DNA of 64,000 nucleotides from Chthonomonadales bacterium (GCA_027459625.1 DAIDHP010000001.1:124001-188000), one strand, 5' to 3'. Counted from the first letter of the stretch, positions 39,136 to 48,896 are shown. The notes: generated by a model not told the origin, from the sequence alone. Program-made: numbers and translations.

Positions 39136-39596
39136 TACCACTCCGAGGAAACCTCCGCTCCCTTGTGATTGTGTGTTCCGTACTTCCTCACCGCGTCTCA
39201 CCGCCGGGGTGACATGCTTCGCCAATAAGCGGTTCGCGTTTGATGAGTACTATGACCTCTGCTGACTTCTGACGTCCCTTCCCAGACGGTTACCCGTTTG
39301 GTAGCCTCCTCACGAGGCGGGACGCCAGATCTCCCGGGATAAGTTCATGCACTTTCGTCCCGAACCTGCCGGATTTACCACGAGCCAGTGTTGGAAACCA
39401 CGGGTTTGACTGTCTTTTGCCAGCTCACCCATCGCTCATTGCCTTATATCCGATTTCTGTTCGTCAGGTCGTGACTGTGGCTCCGGCTTCTTTCAGACCC
39501 CACTTCGCAGTGACGCCCTTGCCTTCGCTTAACGGTTACGGTTTCCTGCACCGTAGAGGACTTGCACCTCCGAGAGCATGAACATGCCCGGCATAC

Positions 39597-39621
39597 AAAA
39601 AGGGATGCCCGTCGGCATCCC
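39597..39621 (-). terminator. Intrinsic terminator of the zinc-ribbon gene, group II intron target
   Basis: GGGATGCC pairs with GGCATCCC around a four-base loop, followed on the minus strand by TTTTT. It lies 24 bases after the stop of the 54-residue gene. The group II intron begins at the very next base. Without the intron the T-tract would run into the reverse complement of the hpnE stop (TTTACG), so the hairpin could have ended both convergent genes. Confidence 0.88.
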
Positions 39622-39645
39622 TTCGTTTGAAGAAACTCTGTTTAC

Positions 39646-39810
39646 TTAAGCGCTCATCCCGCAACAACGACGAATCATCATCTTCTTGCCGTTAGGAGTC
39701 ATCGTCATAACAACATCTATCTTATTGCCGCAGAATTTGCAAAGCTGAGCGGCAGACTTTGCCTCCTGACGAGCTGCAACGTTTGTTTTAGATTTCTTTA
39801 CATCCGCCAT
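39646..39810 (-). CDS. Small zinc-ribbon-like protein, 54 residues
   Basis: The start is the ATG at 39810 (MADVKKSKTNVAARQ), which follows AAGGGGGGG; the 90-residue ORF in the track is over-extended. The protein is lysine-rich at its N-terminus, with CKFC and RRCC pairs that could bind one zinc. It ends CCGMSA. The basic tail and zinc ribbon suggest nucleic acid or ribosome contact. I do not recognise a named family. It is transcribed alone and has a strong terminator. Confidence 0.8.
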   Translation of the reverse strand: MADVKKSKTNVAARQEAKSAAQLCKFCGNKIDVVMTMTPNGKKMMIRRCCGMSA

Positions 39811-39918
39811 TGATATCCCCCCCCTTGCAACAATTAATATTTTTGCTTTTATTATACCTTGAAACGGCATTATCTTCCCTATTAAAATGAGATTCTCCAA
39901 GCTCGTTCTCGGGAGCAT

Positions 39919-42900
39919 TCATCCTGCATTCTCGCTAAGTATTTCCGTATGCCATAAATACGGAATGCCTTCCGGCATGACAGGGGCTATCACGGATGTA
40001 TATTCATGCAATGTGGCTCCCATTACAACATCAAGCGACAATGCGGTATTTGGATAGAATCCTCCAATCCTCCAAAGCCATCCCCATCCTCCAAGACGAT
40101 ACCCCCCGATAAAATCCTTGTCACCGCAAGACACGAGCGTTTGGTGATCGAGTGCAAAACCTTTTGGCAGGCTTCTGTTCGCATTGCACAATTCGCCTTG
40201 AATAAGATTCGCAAGCGTATCGCCCAGCCATTCCCTTCCCATCGGCGTTACGGATAGGACATCCGTGGCATTATCATCACTGTCAATTCCAATGCCAAGA
40301 TAGGCGAGCCCATCGCCTCCCAAGGATTCGGACTGTCCATTCGGAGCGATTGGCTGCGTGAAAGATTGCCCCCCCGTCTCCCACCAGTTCCCTCCATTCC
40401 GAACATAATCACGAATCAGAGCCAGCATATCCTTCCAATGCGATAGTTCATCGACGGCGAATTTCTCTCCATATGGATTGATGATCGTAAGAAACTTATC
40501 CGCACCGGATTTTAACGCATCATCCAACTGTTCTATCGAATTGATCGTCGAAACGCGTATTCCGAGTGCTGATACAGAGCTATTTTTGGATAAGGCGTTA
40601 ACCCAATCCTGCGGTTCCAGCTTTGTCCACGCGAGTTCTCCCATCCACGGTATCTCCAATACGCCAATGCTTGGCGGTTTATCGCTCCATTTGATAGGCG
40701 GAATCGATTTTATCTCCCGAGGGGGCGATATCCTCAAAGTCGCCGCTTTTTTTGAAGGCAGCGTAAACTCAATAGTTTCATTTCCGACCGTTGCGATAGC
40801 CTTTTCGCCGGAATCAAATTTCAATCCATATTTACCGGAATGCAATCGGTTGACTGGCAGGCGCATCTTTTGCTCTTCGGGGGCGTACACCCATAAGCTT
40901 AGCGTTTTCCCGACCCATTCCTGCACAAATGACTGTCTGCCGGAACCGTTTGAACCGCCGTCAATTGACGAGATACTGCCTGCCGACACGTTGCCGCCCT
41001 CCGCAAGGAACCCGTAAGAGGCGATATCATGATCGTTGATATTACGCGGATTGGGTCCTAAATTAGCTAATATTCGGATTTCGCCGTAATTGGAACGAAT
41101 GACACCGTCATCCTCCACTTTCGTGGTGGTTCCCCAGTCATGATCGAATCCAACGACCGCGCCGCCAATATACCTCGCGCATACGGACTTTTGCAGCCTA
41201 TCCAGCCATCGCAGCCATTCCAGTTTCGCCCTATCCTGTAAACTCGAAGCTGATGTGGTGAAACTGAGAGAAAAACCCAATGCCAAAGCCCATGCGAGCG
41301 TCTGATGATTCATTACAAACTGACCCAGATCGTGAAACAGCATCATGGATCTCTGATGAGCTATTCTTTGAGCCAGGGGATACACGCGCCATGTGGTGAC
41401 AGGGTATTGAGTTTTCATTAACCTGCGCCAGGGGGGACCGCCAATGGTCGGAACCAACTCCCATGATAGCCCACAAAGCTGGGTCTCAAACTCGGAAACC
41501 CTATCCCATCCCGCCTCTGTAGAAAGAGGAACGAAATGACTATCCTGGAGACTCTGTGATAGGAGCCCTTCCGTGTAAGCGTAAGGGGTCGGGGATGCCG
41601 GATTCATATCATACACCCATCCCCTCGCCCCTACTTGATCCTGAAACAAAACATCTGAAGGGTAGTCAACCGAGAATTGCCGTCTGATGCGGAGGTTGGC
41701 GGCGCGGACGTCCGGATGCCAGGGACAATCCGTCCAACCATCGTTGGCGTTGTATTTCTCATAAATCGGTTCTCCGTTAAACTGTTTCACCAATGGCGCA
41801 TTGCCGTCCTTTAGGAATGTCGGTCCTTTCGGGTGATCGCACCACCAGGTTGTGTTGGTGTACGGCATTACGAGATGCCCCAAATGATGAGCTTGATCGT
41901 AAAACGCCTTTAACTCCTCGGGTGTTCCGAAATCGGGATTTGGGGGAAGAAGGTCCGGATACTGTTTATCAAAACCGCCATGGATATAGTCGGCGAAATG
42001 AATAAGTGTTGGTACGGGAAGCAGAGATAAATACCGCATCTTCTCTTTGGCGTTGCCTGCGTAATACACAAGAACGGAGCGTTTGAGTTTATCCAATGTT
42101 TCAGGTTTGACTTTATCTTTCAAAAACCGACGAATGTTGTTGCTCTCGCAATATCGCACCAAGCTTTTATCCGAGGGGTCACCAAAACGGATGCAGACGG
42201 AAGGGACATAACCCATTTCATTAGGTTTGAAATAGACGCCATATGTCCGATCGATATACCCTCCTTTGTCATCGCCTCCGCATCCTATATTTCCGGGGAT
42301 GAAAATGTCGGATTTTTGTCTCACCCCTATCCAGGGTTCGGTGTTTTCAGGTTGAATCCGGAACAAGCTGATGGGTGCACCAATGAAGTCCATATGGATG
42401 AAATCAGCGAATAGAGATGGGTATGTTCCGTTGTACTGAAAGTATGTAAGCGGTTGCATTGCGTAAAAGAACGGATACCCGCCGGTTTCGAACCAATTCC
42501 CTCCATCTCGCACGTATTTTCTGATCGCTGCCACGGTCGCAATCATATCCTTGTTCGGTAATGTCGGACATCCCTCGCCGTAAGGATTGATAATCGCCAA
42601 ATAGTCCGATCCATCCAGGGCTGACGCTAATTCCGCCGGTGTGCGAAATGCAATGACTTTGATATCGTTGGATACGGCCGTAGGCAAACCATAAAGCAAT
42701 TGGATCCATTGCTTCACCGTTACCGCCGCCCATCCTCCTGAATCCGGACCGCCCTCCAGAGAGATGACGCCAATCTTTGTTCGCGATGGAGTTCCGGACG
42801 TAAGTCTCTTCAACACCTCGCCGACTGCGTTTAATACGAGGCTTGTCTCCGTATCATCCACCGCTCCCCCGATTCTCCAGATTGATCCGGCGCCGCCAAG

Positions 42901-43779
42901 ATGGTTGCGGGAAAACCAGGAACCATTCGGCGAACCCACAAGCGATTGAAACGAATCGCTCGAGCTTGGGGGGCGGTTCACAACGGCTTTTGAACCGTTG
43001 AATTCCCTGATGACAGTTGAATCCAACCATTTTTCACCCTCATTGGTGACGGTGAGCGGAACGGGCGGATCATCATTGGGTCTCATCGCCGGAGAGGATC
43101 CGAAGACTAAGGCATAGCCTTGCGGTCCGGGGTTCACCTGCTGCCATCCTGCGGGATGGTCCGATGACTGTTTTTGGAAGAATAACGATTGAAAGGCGGC
43201 CCCGACTCCCATATTCCCGTTAATGGGAAATACCATTTCCTTAAGATTTGACGGATCGAATCGCAATCTAGCGGGCAATGAAAAATCAATCACGTTTTTG
43301 GTAACCGATTGAAATTTTGCATTCATAATTAGTTCGTTCCAACGCGGATGAACGCTTACTTTAACTTTTATTTCAGGGCTTGCATAATCAAAAAAAACCG
43401 TATTTTCCTTCGCTTGAACTTTTATCGCAAACAGAGCGTCTTCCTTTCCCTTTGCGAAATCAGAGGATTGGATTATCGTCCCATCCTGGAATTTGGCGGT
43501 CCAAAGACCCGTGGAATCGCTGTTAATGAGATTGGAAATGGAGCCTCTTTTTCCAATGGACAAAATCGATCCATTGGAAGCGCTGAATATAGTTTCGTAT
43601 TCCCCGCATCTAATGGCAATGGCTCCATTCGACTGAATAATAGCTGGTTTGGGGTGCGTTTTTATTATATTATCCGTTGCGGCCAAACTATTCGCATTCG
43701 CGCCTGCGATTGCCGCCATCATACCGGCTTGGATACATTCGCGGCGAGTGATTTGCGCCTTGGATCTCTTCTTGTCCAT
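39919..43779 (-). CDS. Large DUF6259-like secreted protein with repeated modules
   Basis: This 1286-residue protein begins with a twin-arginine-like signal (ITRRECIQAGMMAAIAG). Residues about 50-230 are a beta-sandwich. Residues about 585-880 are a TIM-barrel, DUF6259-like domain (TLIHFADYIHGG, MPYTNTTWW, DVLFQDQVGARGW) resembling glycoside hydrolases. An amidotransferase-like module (INPYGE...GGNWFETGG) occurs at about 336-435 and again at 1038-1140 (INPYGE...GGNWWETGG). A second module (LTVTNEGEKWLDST...SIWRIGG) occurs at about 242-327 and at 1175-1262 (LSVTPMGREWLGDT...WLWRIGG), with a weaker third copy near 470-540. It probably acts on polysaccharide outside the cytoplasm; the activity is unproven. 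Confidence 0.85.
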   Translation of the reverse strand: MDKKRSKAQITRRECIQAGMMAAIAGANANSLAATDNIIKTHPKPAIIQSNGAIAIRCGEYETIFSASNGSILSIGKRGSISNLINSDSTGLWTAKFQDGTIIQSSDFAKGKEDALFAIKVQAKENTVFFDYASPEIKVKVSVHPRWNELIMNAKFQSVTKNVIDFSLPARLRFDPSNLKEMVFPINGNMGVGAAFQSLFFQKQSSDHPAGWQQVNPGPQGYALVFGSSPAMRPNDDPPVPLTVTNEGEKWLDSTVIREFNGSKAVVNRPPSSSDSFQSLVGSPNGSWFSRNHLGGAGSIWRIGGAVDDTETSLVLNAVGEVLKRLTSGTPSRTKIGVISLEGGPDSGGWAAVTVKQWIQLLYGLPTAVSNDIKVIAFRTPAELASALDGSDYLAIINPYGEGCPTLPNKDMIATVAAIRKYVRDGGNWFETGGYPFFYAMQPLTYFQYNGTYPSLFADFIHMDFIGAPISLFRIQPENTEPWIGVRQKSDIFIPGNIGCGGDDKGGYIDRTYGVYFKPNEMGYVPSVCIRFGDPSDKSLVRYCESNNIRRFLKDKVKPETLDKLKRSVLVYYAGNAKEKMRYLSLLPVPTLIHFADYIHGGFDKQYPDLLPPNPDFGTPEELKAFYDQAHHLGHLVMPYTNTTWWCDHPKGPTFLKDGNAPLVKQFNGEPIYEKYNANDGWTDCPWHPDVRAANLRIRRQFSVDYPSDVLFQDQVGARGWVYDMNPASPTPYAYTEGLLSQSLQDSHFVPLSTEAGWDRVSEFETQLCGLSWELVPTIGGPPWRRLMKTQYPVTTWRVYPLAQRIAHQRSMMLFHDLGQFVMNHQTLAWALALGFSLSFTTSASSLQDRAKLEWLRWLDRLQKSVCARYIGGAVVGFDHDWGTTTKVEDDGVIRSNYGEIRILANLGPNPRNINDHDIASYGFLAEGGNVSAGSISSIDGGSNGSGRQSFVQEWVGKTLSLWVYAPEEQKMRLPVNRLHSGKYGLKFDSGEKAIATVGNETIEFTLPSKKAATLRISPPREIKSIPPIKWSDKPPSIGVLEIPWMGELAWTKLEPQDWVNALSKNSSVSALGIRVSTINSIEQLDDALKSGADKFLTIINPYGEKFAVDELSHWKDMLALIRDYVRNGGNWWETGGQSFTQPIAPNGQSESLGGDGLAYLGIGIDSDDNATDVLSVTPMGREWLGDTLANLIQGELCNANRSLPKGFALDHQTLVSCGDKDFIGGYRLGGWGWLWRIGGFYPNTALSLDVVMGATLHEYTSVIAPVMPEGIPYLWHTEILSENAG

Positions 43780-43856
43780 TATCCGTATTTCCTTTCGGTC
43801 TATCCTTTTTAAGAGTATTGTGACACATCACCGGCAAGCATGGCATCCGTTTTAGC

Positions 43857-43886
43857 TTGACCAATCGGCATATTATCTGATATACT
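43857..43886 (+). promoter_or_regulatory. Promoter of tRNA-Ser
   Basis: TTGACC and TATACT are separated by 18 bases, close to the sigma-70 consensus. The -10 element ends 18 bases before the mature tRNA, leaving room for a short leader. Confidence 0.7.
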
Positions 43887-43904
43887 TTAACGTTGTATTT
43901 TCAA

Positions 43905-43997
43905 GGAGCGATGTCCGAGCTGGCCTAAGGAGCACGACTGGAAATCGTGTAACGGGGTAACACCTGTTCGTGGGTTCGAATCCCACTCGCTCCGCCA
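43905..43997 (+). tRNA. tRNA-Ser (anticodon GGA)
   Basis: The 93-base gene has acceptor arms GGAGCGA and TCGCTCC, discriminator G and encoded CCA. The anticodon stem CACGA/TCGTG encloses CTGGAAA, giving anticodon GGA (serine, UCC/UCU). The long variable arm AACGGGGTAACACCTGTT is typical of serine tRNAs. GGTTCGAATCC forms the T loop. Confidence 0.97.
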
Positions 43998-44033
43998 TGT
44001 TATTGGCTTTCGATCGTCAAAGGCGGAAATCCG

Positions 44034-45473
44034 TTGAGTCTCAAGCATATACGCCGAGCGATATACATTTTGATATTGTTGCTGTTGGTATATTTCGCTA
44101 CCGCCAGCGCGACTTTTCTTATCCATATTCACGCAGCCAATGAATCAATACCCGAATCCTCCTTATCCGATTATCCCCCACCCCCGCCAAACCATTCGCT
44201 GCTCATATTCTCTCCTCATCCAGACGATGAGACACTAGGATGCGCGGGATTAATTCAAGACGCCCTCCATAATGGGTCATCCGTGCATGTGGCATTCCTG
44301 ACAAATGGGGATGGGTTTCGCCTTGCAGCCGAGAGGGAGTTCCACCGACTTAACCTATCCTCAGAGGATATGATAAAGTTCGGGAACATACGACAGAACG
44401 AGGCGATAAACGCTTTGGGAAAACTGGGCGTCCCGCGTTCGGATGTCCTATTTCTCGGATATCCGGATCAGGGCTTGACACACCTCTGGGAAAAGCATTG
44501 GTCTTCAAGCAATCCTTATACATCCCCTACCACAGGCGTGAATTTCTCGCCGTATTCGAACTGTTTCCATCCCGGAACCAAATACTGCGGATCATGTGTT
44601 CTTGCGGATATCAAGGATTTGATAAGGAAATACAAGCCCACGGATTTATATGTTACTCACCCCTTGGATGAACATCCGGATCACTCCGCCGCATCCTCTT
44701 TCGTCACGTTGGCTCTGGCGCAAATGCAGATGTCCGATCCAACCTTGACCAGCAATTGCCATCTGCACTATTATTTGGTGCATCGTGGTGATTGGCCGGT
44801 TCCACAGGGGTTGTTCCGTAAGAAATCGCTCACTCCGCCTGCGGAAATGGCGGATTTGGACACTCGATGGAGTGCTTTGCCGCTGACCCCTCACGAGGAG
44901 AATCGCAAAATCGCCGCCATCGATCAATACGCCAGCCAAACCGCCCTAATGAAAAGATTCCTTCTCTCCTTCGTACGTACGAATGAGATATTCGGCGATC
45001 TTCCCGTCAAAAAGATCGATTCATACACGCCGTCCGTGGATACCAACCTTGGTCTTTCCAACATACGCTGGTTACAACCACCGATAATCGAAGATCCCGT
45101 GGATGATAACTTGTTATGCAATTTTCTCGGTGCGGGTGATATTCGAAACATTTACGCAGTTACGGATGGAATGTACATGTACCTAAAAATAAGCACGTCG
45201 GAACCTATCACGAGTAAAATACAATATTCCATCAAAATACGCTACTTCGGAAATCCCACATTATACGAAACGGGAGGCATGTATACCATGCGATGCATTC
45301 CCGGCAAGCCCACAATACCGAATTTAACGCAGTCACTGGTATCGAAAAACTTCCTGTATATCAGAATCCCCTTAAGAGATATCGGTTATTCCCACTTAAT
45401 CGGTATGTGTGTCGCATCCTCCGTAATGGGTATTCAGGAGGATACGACAGGCTATCATATCCTCCAAATGTAA
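44034..45473 (+). CDS. PIG-L/LmbE-family deacetylase, membrane-anchored
   Basis: This 479-residue protein has an N-terminal membrane anchor (AIYILILLLLVYFATASATFL). The PIG-L zinc site follows: SPHPDDETLGCAG (about 60-72) and the third ligand in THPLDEHPDHSAA (about 205-217). These enzymes remove acetyl groups from N-acetylglucosamine-type sugars. A beta-rich C-terminal domain (about 340-479) is unassigned. The start is a TTG with AGGCGGA upstream. It faces the GxGYxYP-like gene (3-base gap between stops) in a carbohydrate-linked neighbourhood. Confidence 0.9.
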   Translation: MSLKHIRRAIYILILLLLVYFATASATFLIHIHAANESIPESSLSDYPPPPPNHSLLIFSPHPDDETLGCAGLIQDALHNGSSVHVAFLTNGDGFRLAAEREFHRLNLSSEDMIKFGNIRQNEAINALGKLGVPRSDVLFLGYPDQGLTHLWEKHWSSSNPYTSPTTGVNFSPYSNCFHPGTKYCGSCVLADIKDLIRKYKPTDLYVTHPLDEHPDHSAASSFVTLALAQMQMSDPTLTSNCHLHYYLVHRGDWPVPQGLFRKKSLTPPAEMADLDTRWSALPLTPHEENRKIAAIDQYASQTALMKRFLLSFVRTNEIFGDLPVKKIDSYTPSVDTNLGLSNIRWLQPPIIEDPVDDNLLCNFLGAGDIRNIYAVTDGMYMYLKISTSEPITSKIQYSIKIRYFGNPTLYETGGMYTMRCIPGKPTIPNLTQSLVSKNFLYIRIPLRDIGYSHLIGMCVASSVMGIQEDTTGYHILQM

Positions 45474-45476
45474 TGC

Positions 45477-47516
45477 CTACTTCGCTTCATGCTGAAGGTG
45501 TATCTTAAGCAACAGCATTAAAGTGTTCAGATCCACCACTCTAATATCAGGTCTTAGTTTCTCCAAATCATCATACATGGTTTTCAACCCCGATGGAGAC
45601 CAAAGGATTGTACGATACACTCGAAATGCCGGGGCTTGCGCGGGGGCGTTTTGCGCGATGAACTGCGCAGCCTTTTTGGAACTGAAGTCCAAGTCCGACG
45701 CCATCGCTAAATAGGGAGTCCCATTGATCAATCCTTGATAAGCCGGCAATTTCTGAGCCACGAATCCACCCGGGGAAAAATGAGCGTAGGCTTCCAATGT
45801 GGCTTTATCCATCGGCGGGGCGTTTCCATCAATGATAAACCCTGTCACACGCAAATCCCAACGATCGTAAAACCGCTCGCAATGGGTCACCCAGTCCCCC
45901 AGCCCGGATGGCAAATCCGACCATTTGCGCGGCGGGTCCAAATACCCTGGATTCAGATACCCCGCTCCGGAGTCACCTGTAGTGAATGAGTCATTCCGCG
46001 TCGCCGTCTCCCTCGTGTACGCCATGCCTACCGGGAACCGCAAGGATAGGTTTGGATTAAACGCCCAAGCTATCGGTATCTCTCCTCTGGTCTTATCCGT
46101 CCATAGTTCCGGGAGTTTTTGATAGAGCCAAGCCGAGGAATCATAATCCCCGACGTATATTCCCACATAGACCTTAGGAGCCACGTCCCCATCCGATTGC
46201 ACCAACCCTTCGTTTTTCAACGAGGACAGGGTTAACAGATTCATTTGAGGATAATGTTTCGCCAAAGGATAATGGCAATAAAAAGACGCATTCGCCATTG
46301 CGTTAATACCCGGGGCGTCTGCGTCCATATAGGCGTTGTAACATGACAATATCTCCGCATATCGCCACTCCGTAGCCACTCCGCCATGCTTGCCGCCTGT
46401 GAAATCCGTGTACTTCTGATCCCACGGCGTGAAACCGCCGACCATAATCATCCCGCTAGCCGGTTTGTTTCCTTCCAGATTTTCATATTTTTCATGACGG
46501 GCGCTGTGCAATTGATCGTAGGCGAGACGCAGTATGAATTTCATAGTGCGTGCATCGGATCCCAACGGTTGATTGGGGTCATCCCTCGGGCTTTCATCAT
46601 CCCAAGGTGAAAGATCAAAAAAGAAGGCTTTATGGGAAATGAAATAGTCCTGATTCAACAGCAAAGTGCGGCCTGGAGGGACGGGAGACATGCTCCTAAT
46701 CCAAAAGGCATCCGGGTAATACCCCATCACCGTGGGGTTACAGCGACCGGTTTTAAGGTATTTCAATCCCGCCCAAACATAGGCGTCATCCTTGGCGCTT
46801 CCCGTTGATGGCGTGTTCGTATCCGGTATGTCGCCGGTTCCCGTGAAGAGAGAGGTCCCATCCTTATGTATCAGCCATACTTTTACGGGCATTTTCGGCC
46901 CCGACGCGGCTTTCGTTAAGTCGGAGAAGAGGCTTCCAGCCCCAGGATCATAACGAACTATCTCCAAACTATCGACGCCGGCTATCGTCGCCGCCACGTT
47001 TGATGTTGACGGCACATTGCCATCCCATACGACCAATCCTCCGAGATAACCATGGAATATTTGCAACGCCTCATCGAAGTCGGATATCCGCTTCACTTTG
47101 CAATTGTGAAGCCATTGATTCGGTTCTCGCATCCAATCGAACCAAAAACGATCCGTTGAACCGTTATCCCCCACCGCGAAGAAATATAATTTCGGATGTT
47201 GTCGATTCACCAGCGCCTGAAGAGATACAAGGAACTGCAATTCGTCCCATAAGTGCTGCCTCTCCTCGAGAGTGGAGACAGGTGAATTTAAAAGCGAAGT
47301 TAAGTCATAGGTGTAGATTATGGATGAATTCATTTTAGCCGCCGCCGCTGAATTATTGGAGAACGCTAACACGCCCAAGCAAAAAATAAGACTCGCCAAA
47401 CAAGCCGCAACGCGGGAACGATGCAAGTGATCATAAAGAATGTGAATTGGATTGTCCGTTGCTTCACTCTTTTGATGGATATCCTCGCCGATAATTCTGA
47501 ATTGCTCCAATGCCAT
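45477..47516 (-). CDS. GxGYxYP-like putative glycoside hydrolase
   Basis: This 679-residue protein has a signal-like segment at about 34-60 (VAACLASLIFCLGVLAFSNNSAAAA) after an unusually long N-terminal stretch. The body resembles the GxGYxYP family: LQALVNRQHPKLYFF, a long middle domain (YVGIYVGDYDSSAWLYQKLP, IPIAWAFNPNL) and GDSGAGYLNPGYL in place of the name-giving motif. The family is predicted to act on carbohydrates in bacteroidetes, armatimonads and relatives; no enzyme activity is proven. GAGG precedes the ATG. The next gene upstream is the RseB-like gene, 209 bases away. Confidence 0.8.
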   Translation of the reverse strand: MALEQFRIIGEDIHQKSEATDNPIHILYDHLHRSRVAACLASLIFCLGVLAFSNNSAAAAKMNSSIIYTYDLTSLLNSPVSTLEERQHLWDELQFLVSLQALVNRQHPKLYFFAVGDNGSTDRFWFDWMREPNQWLHNCKVKRISDFDEALQIFHGYLGGLVVWDGNVPSTSNVAATIAGVDSLEIVRYDPGAGSLFSDLTKAASGPKMPVKVWLIHKDGTSLFTGTGDIPDTNTPSTGSAKDDAYVWAGLKYLKTGRCNPTVMGYYPDAFWIRSMSPVPPGRTLLLNQDYFISHKAFFFDLSPWDDESPRDDPNQPLGSDARTMKFILRLAYDQLHSARHEKYENLEGNKPASGMIMVGGFTPWDQKYTDFTGGKHGGVATEWRYAEILSCYNAYMDADAPGINAMANASFYCHYPLAKHYPQMNLLTLSSLKNEGLVQSDGDVAPKVYVGIYVGDYDSSAWLYQKLPELWTDKTRGEIPIAWAFNPNLSLRFPVGMAYTRETATRNDSFTTGDSGAGYLNPGYLDPPRKWSDLPSGLGDWVTHCERFYDRWDLRVTGFIIDGNAPPMDKATLEAYAHFSPGGFVAQKLPAYQGLINGTPYLAMASDLDFSSKKAAQFIAQNAPAQAPAFRVYRTILWSPSGLKTMYDDLEKLRPDIRVVDLNTLMLLLKIHLQHEAK

Positions 47517-47725
47517 ATTGTGATTTCCTCAAATCTGATTTATTGCACTTCCATATCCATATTGTTTTACCACTGAAAGCATCCGATCACTCACATACCC
47601 ATCAAAGGGATTGATTTCGGGTCACTTATCTGAAAAAGAGAGGATGGCATAGCCAAAAACGCGCTCTGTTCCAAACGCCTATGGAAAGGCGGGACGAAAA
47701 AGATTTTCAGACGCTGGATACGGGA

Positions 47726-48892
47726 TTACTTGAGTGAATTGTATATTTCCTGAATGGTTTCGCGGCGCAGATTGCCTACAATTGTGTAAATGCAGTTGTC
47801 GTGAACCCAAATCGCCGCGCCGGGACGGAAATGAAGTTTTTGAAATTGCGATTTTCTGAGTCTAACGGGCATCTTGCCGGTGTGGAACGGGTGTTCGAAG
47901 AGAGCGAAGTAGTTTACTCCGTCCGTATAGCGCAATATGGTTACCGGATAATCCAGCATATTAGGTAGAACCCAAATTCCATTCAACTTATACCCAGGTT
48001 TCATAGCGGGAACCTTGATGGGAAATCCGGCCTTAATACGAGCTTCTTCAATGGAGTTCAATGGGGGTGTCTCGGGAAAGACCGGAACTCTTGTAGCCTT
48101 AGGCAAGGATGACGGCGTGAATTCCTTCGGATTAAAAGCGGGGGAATATTTGATCCATGTGAAATAGCTTGAGGATAACACGCGTCCGTTCTTGTCCATA
48201 TTTTCGTTCTTCAACCGAACACCCGTTCGTTCATCTATCCAGAACCGTTTATACGCTGTGCCGCCCTCCTTTGGGCGAATTTCGATAATAGCAGTCGGTT
48301 GTCCCGCGACAATCTCATTGCCTATGATTCGAACGATGATTTTGTTGGATCGAATATCCTTCAGCAGAGAACGAATATGAAAACGCACTCTGTTAAATGG
48401 CACATACCCCTCATCAATAGCGGGTGTGGGTTTCGGACGATAATTAAAAAACATGCCATGGTTGAAAAGCAGCGTCTCTCCTGCCAAGGCGGGCGGCTTC
48501 AAATAGATGATTTTTTCCTTTCCCATCGTCAAATGCTTGACGATTTGAGTGGATTCACGCGTTCCATCCATGTAAATCTGGGTCACCTGCTCACCGATGT
48601 ACGGTTTTTTCAATCCCGTTCTGAGATAGGTTTCCATCACATACAGGCCTGCCTGCTGATCCGGCGTCATCGCGTTGACAATCGGATTCTTGCGATTCAA
48701 AGAACGAATGTTTTCGCGCCTGTATGCAATTTCGCTTTTCGCGGGCTTCGAAGATCTAATATATCTTGGATGGGCGTAAGCCGGGGCGGTGCATAGGATA
48801 AGGATTACGCCTATGCCGTATATAAAACAGGATAGGCATATTTTTGCATAATCCGGATATCTTTTATGGATGAAGTATGAGCCAAATCGCAT
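47726..48892 (-). CDS. RseB/MucB-like periplasmic regulator
   Basis: The protein is about 388 residues from the ATG at 48892, four bases after the anti-sigma stop; the ORF-track start at 48967 lies inside that gene. A signal peptide (IYGIGVILILCTAPAYA) precedes a LolA/RseB-like beta-domain (QIYMDGTRESTQIVKHLTMGKEKIIYLKPP, GETLLFNHGMFFNYRP, RFWIDERTGVRLKNEN). A C-terminal domain (about 270-388) follows. RseB proteins bind lipid or misfolded envelope components and protect the anti-sigma factor from cleavage. Operon order sigma, anti-sigma, RseB supports that role. Confidence 0.82.
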   Translation of the reverse strand: MRFGSYFIHKRYPDYAKICLSCFIYGIGVILILCTAPAYAHPRYIRSSKPAKSEIAYRRENIRSLNRKNPIVNAMTPDQQAGLYVMETYLRTGLKKPYIGEQVTQIYMDGTRESTQIVKHLTMGKEKIIYLKPPALAGETLLFNHGMFFNYRPKPTPAIDEGYVPFNRVRFHIRSLLKDIRSNKIIVRIIGNEIVAGQPTAIIEIRPKEGGTAYKRFWIDERTGVRLKNENMDKNGRVLSSSYFTWIKYSPAFNPKEFTPSSLPKATRVPVFPETPPLNSIEEARIKAGFPIKVPAMKPGYKLNGIWVLPNMLDYPVTILRYTDGVNYFALFEHPFHTGKMPVRLRKSQFQKLHFRPGAAIWVHDNCIYTIVGNLRRETIQEIYNSLK

Positions 48893-48896
48893 CTTA

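Larger units (their letters stand above)
37662..39596 (-). mobile_element. Group II intron (class C-like), complete
   Basis: The element of about 1.9 kb encodes a reverse transcriptase/maturase inside a recognisable ribozyme. On the minus strand the 5' end reads GTATGCCGGGCATG, close to the GTGYG consensus, followed by the conserved GGTGCAAGTCCTCTA and a long domain I. The 3' end has domains V and VI and terminates in ...CTACCCGAT. The 5' boundary sits directly after the T-tract of an intrinsic terminator, the favourite target of class C introns. The 3' boundary is inferred and may shift by a base or two. Insertion is in the non-coding gap between convergent hpnE and the zinc-ribbon gene, so no gene is broken. 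Confidence 0.88.

Noticed and set aside
43887-44132. 81-aa minus-strand ORF with WDSNPRTGVTPL
   Set aside because: It is the translated reverse complement of tRNA-Ser, a common false ORF.
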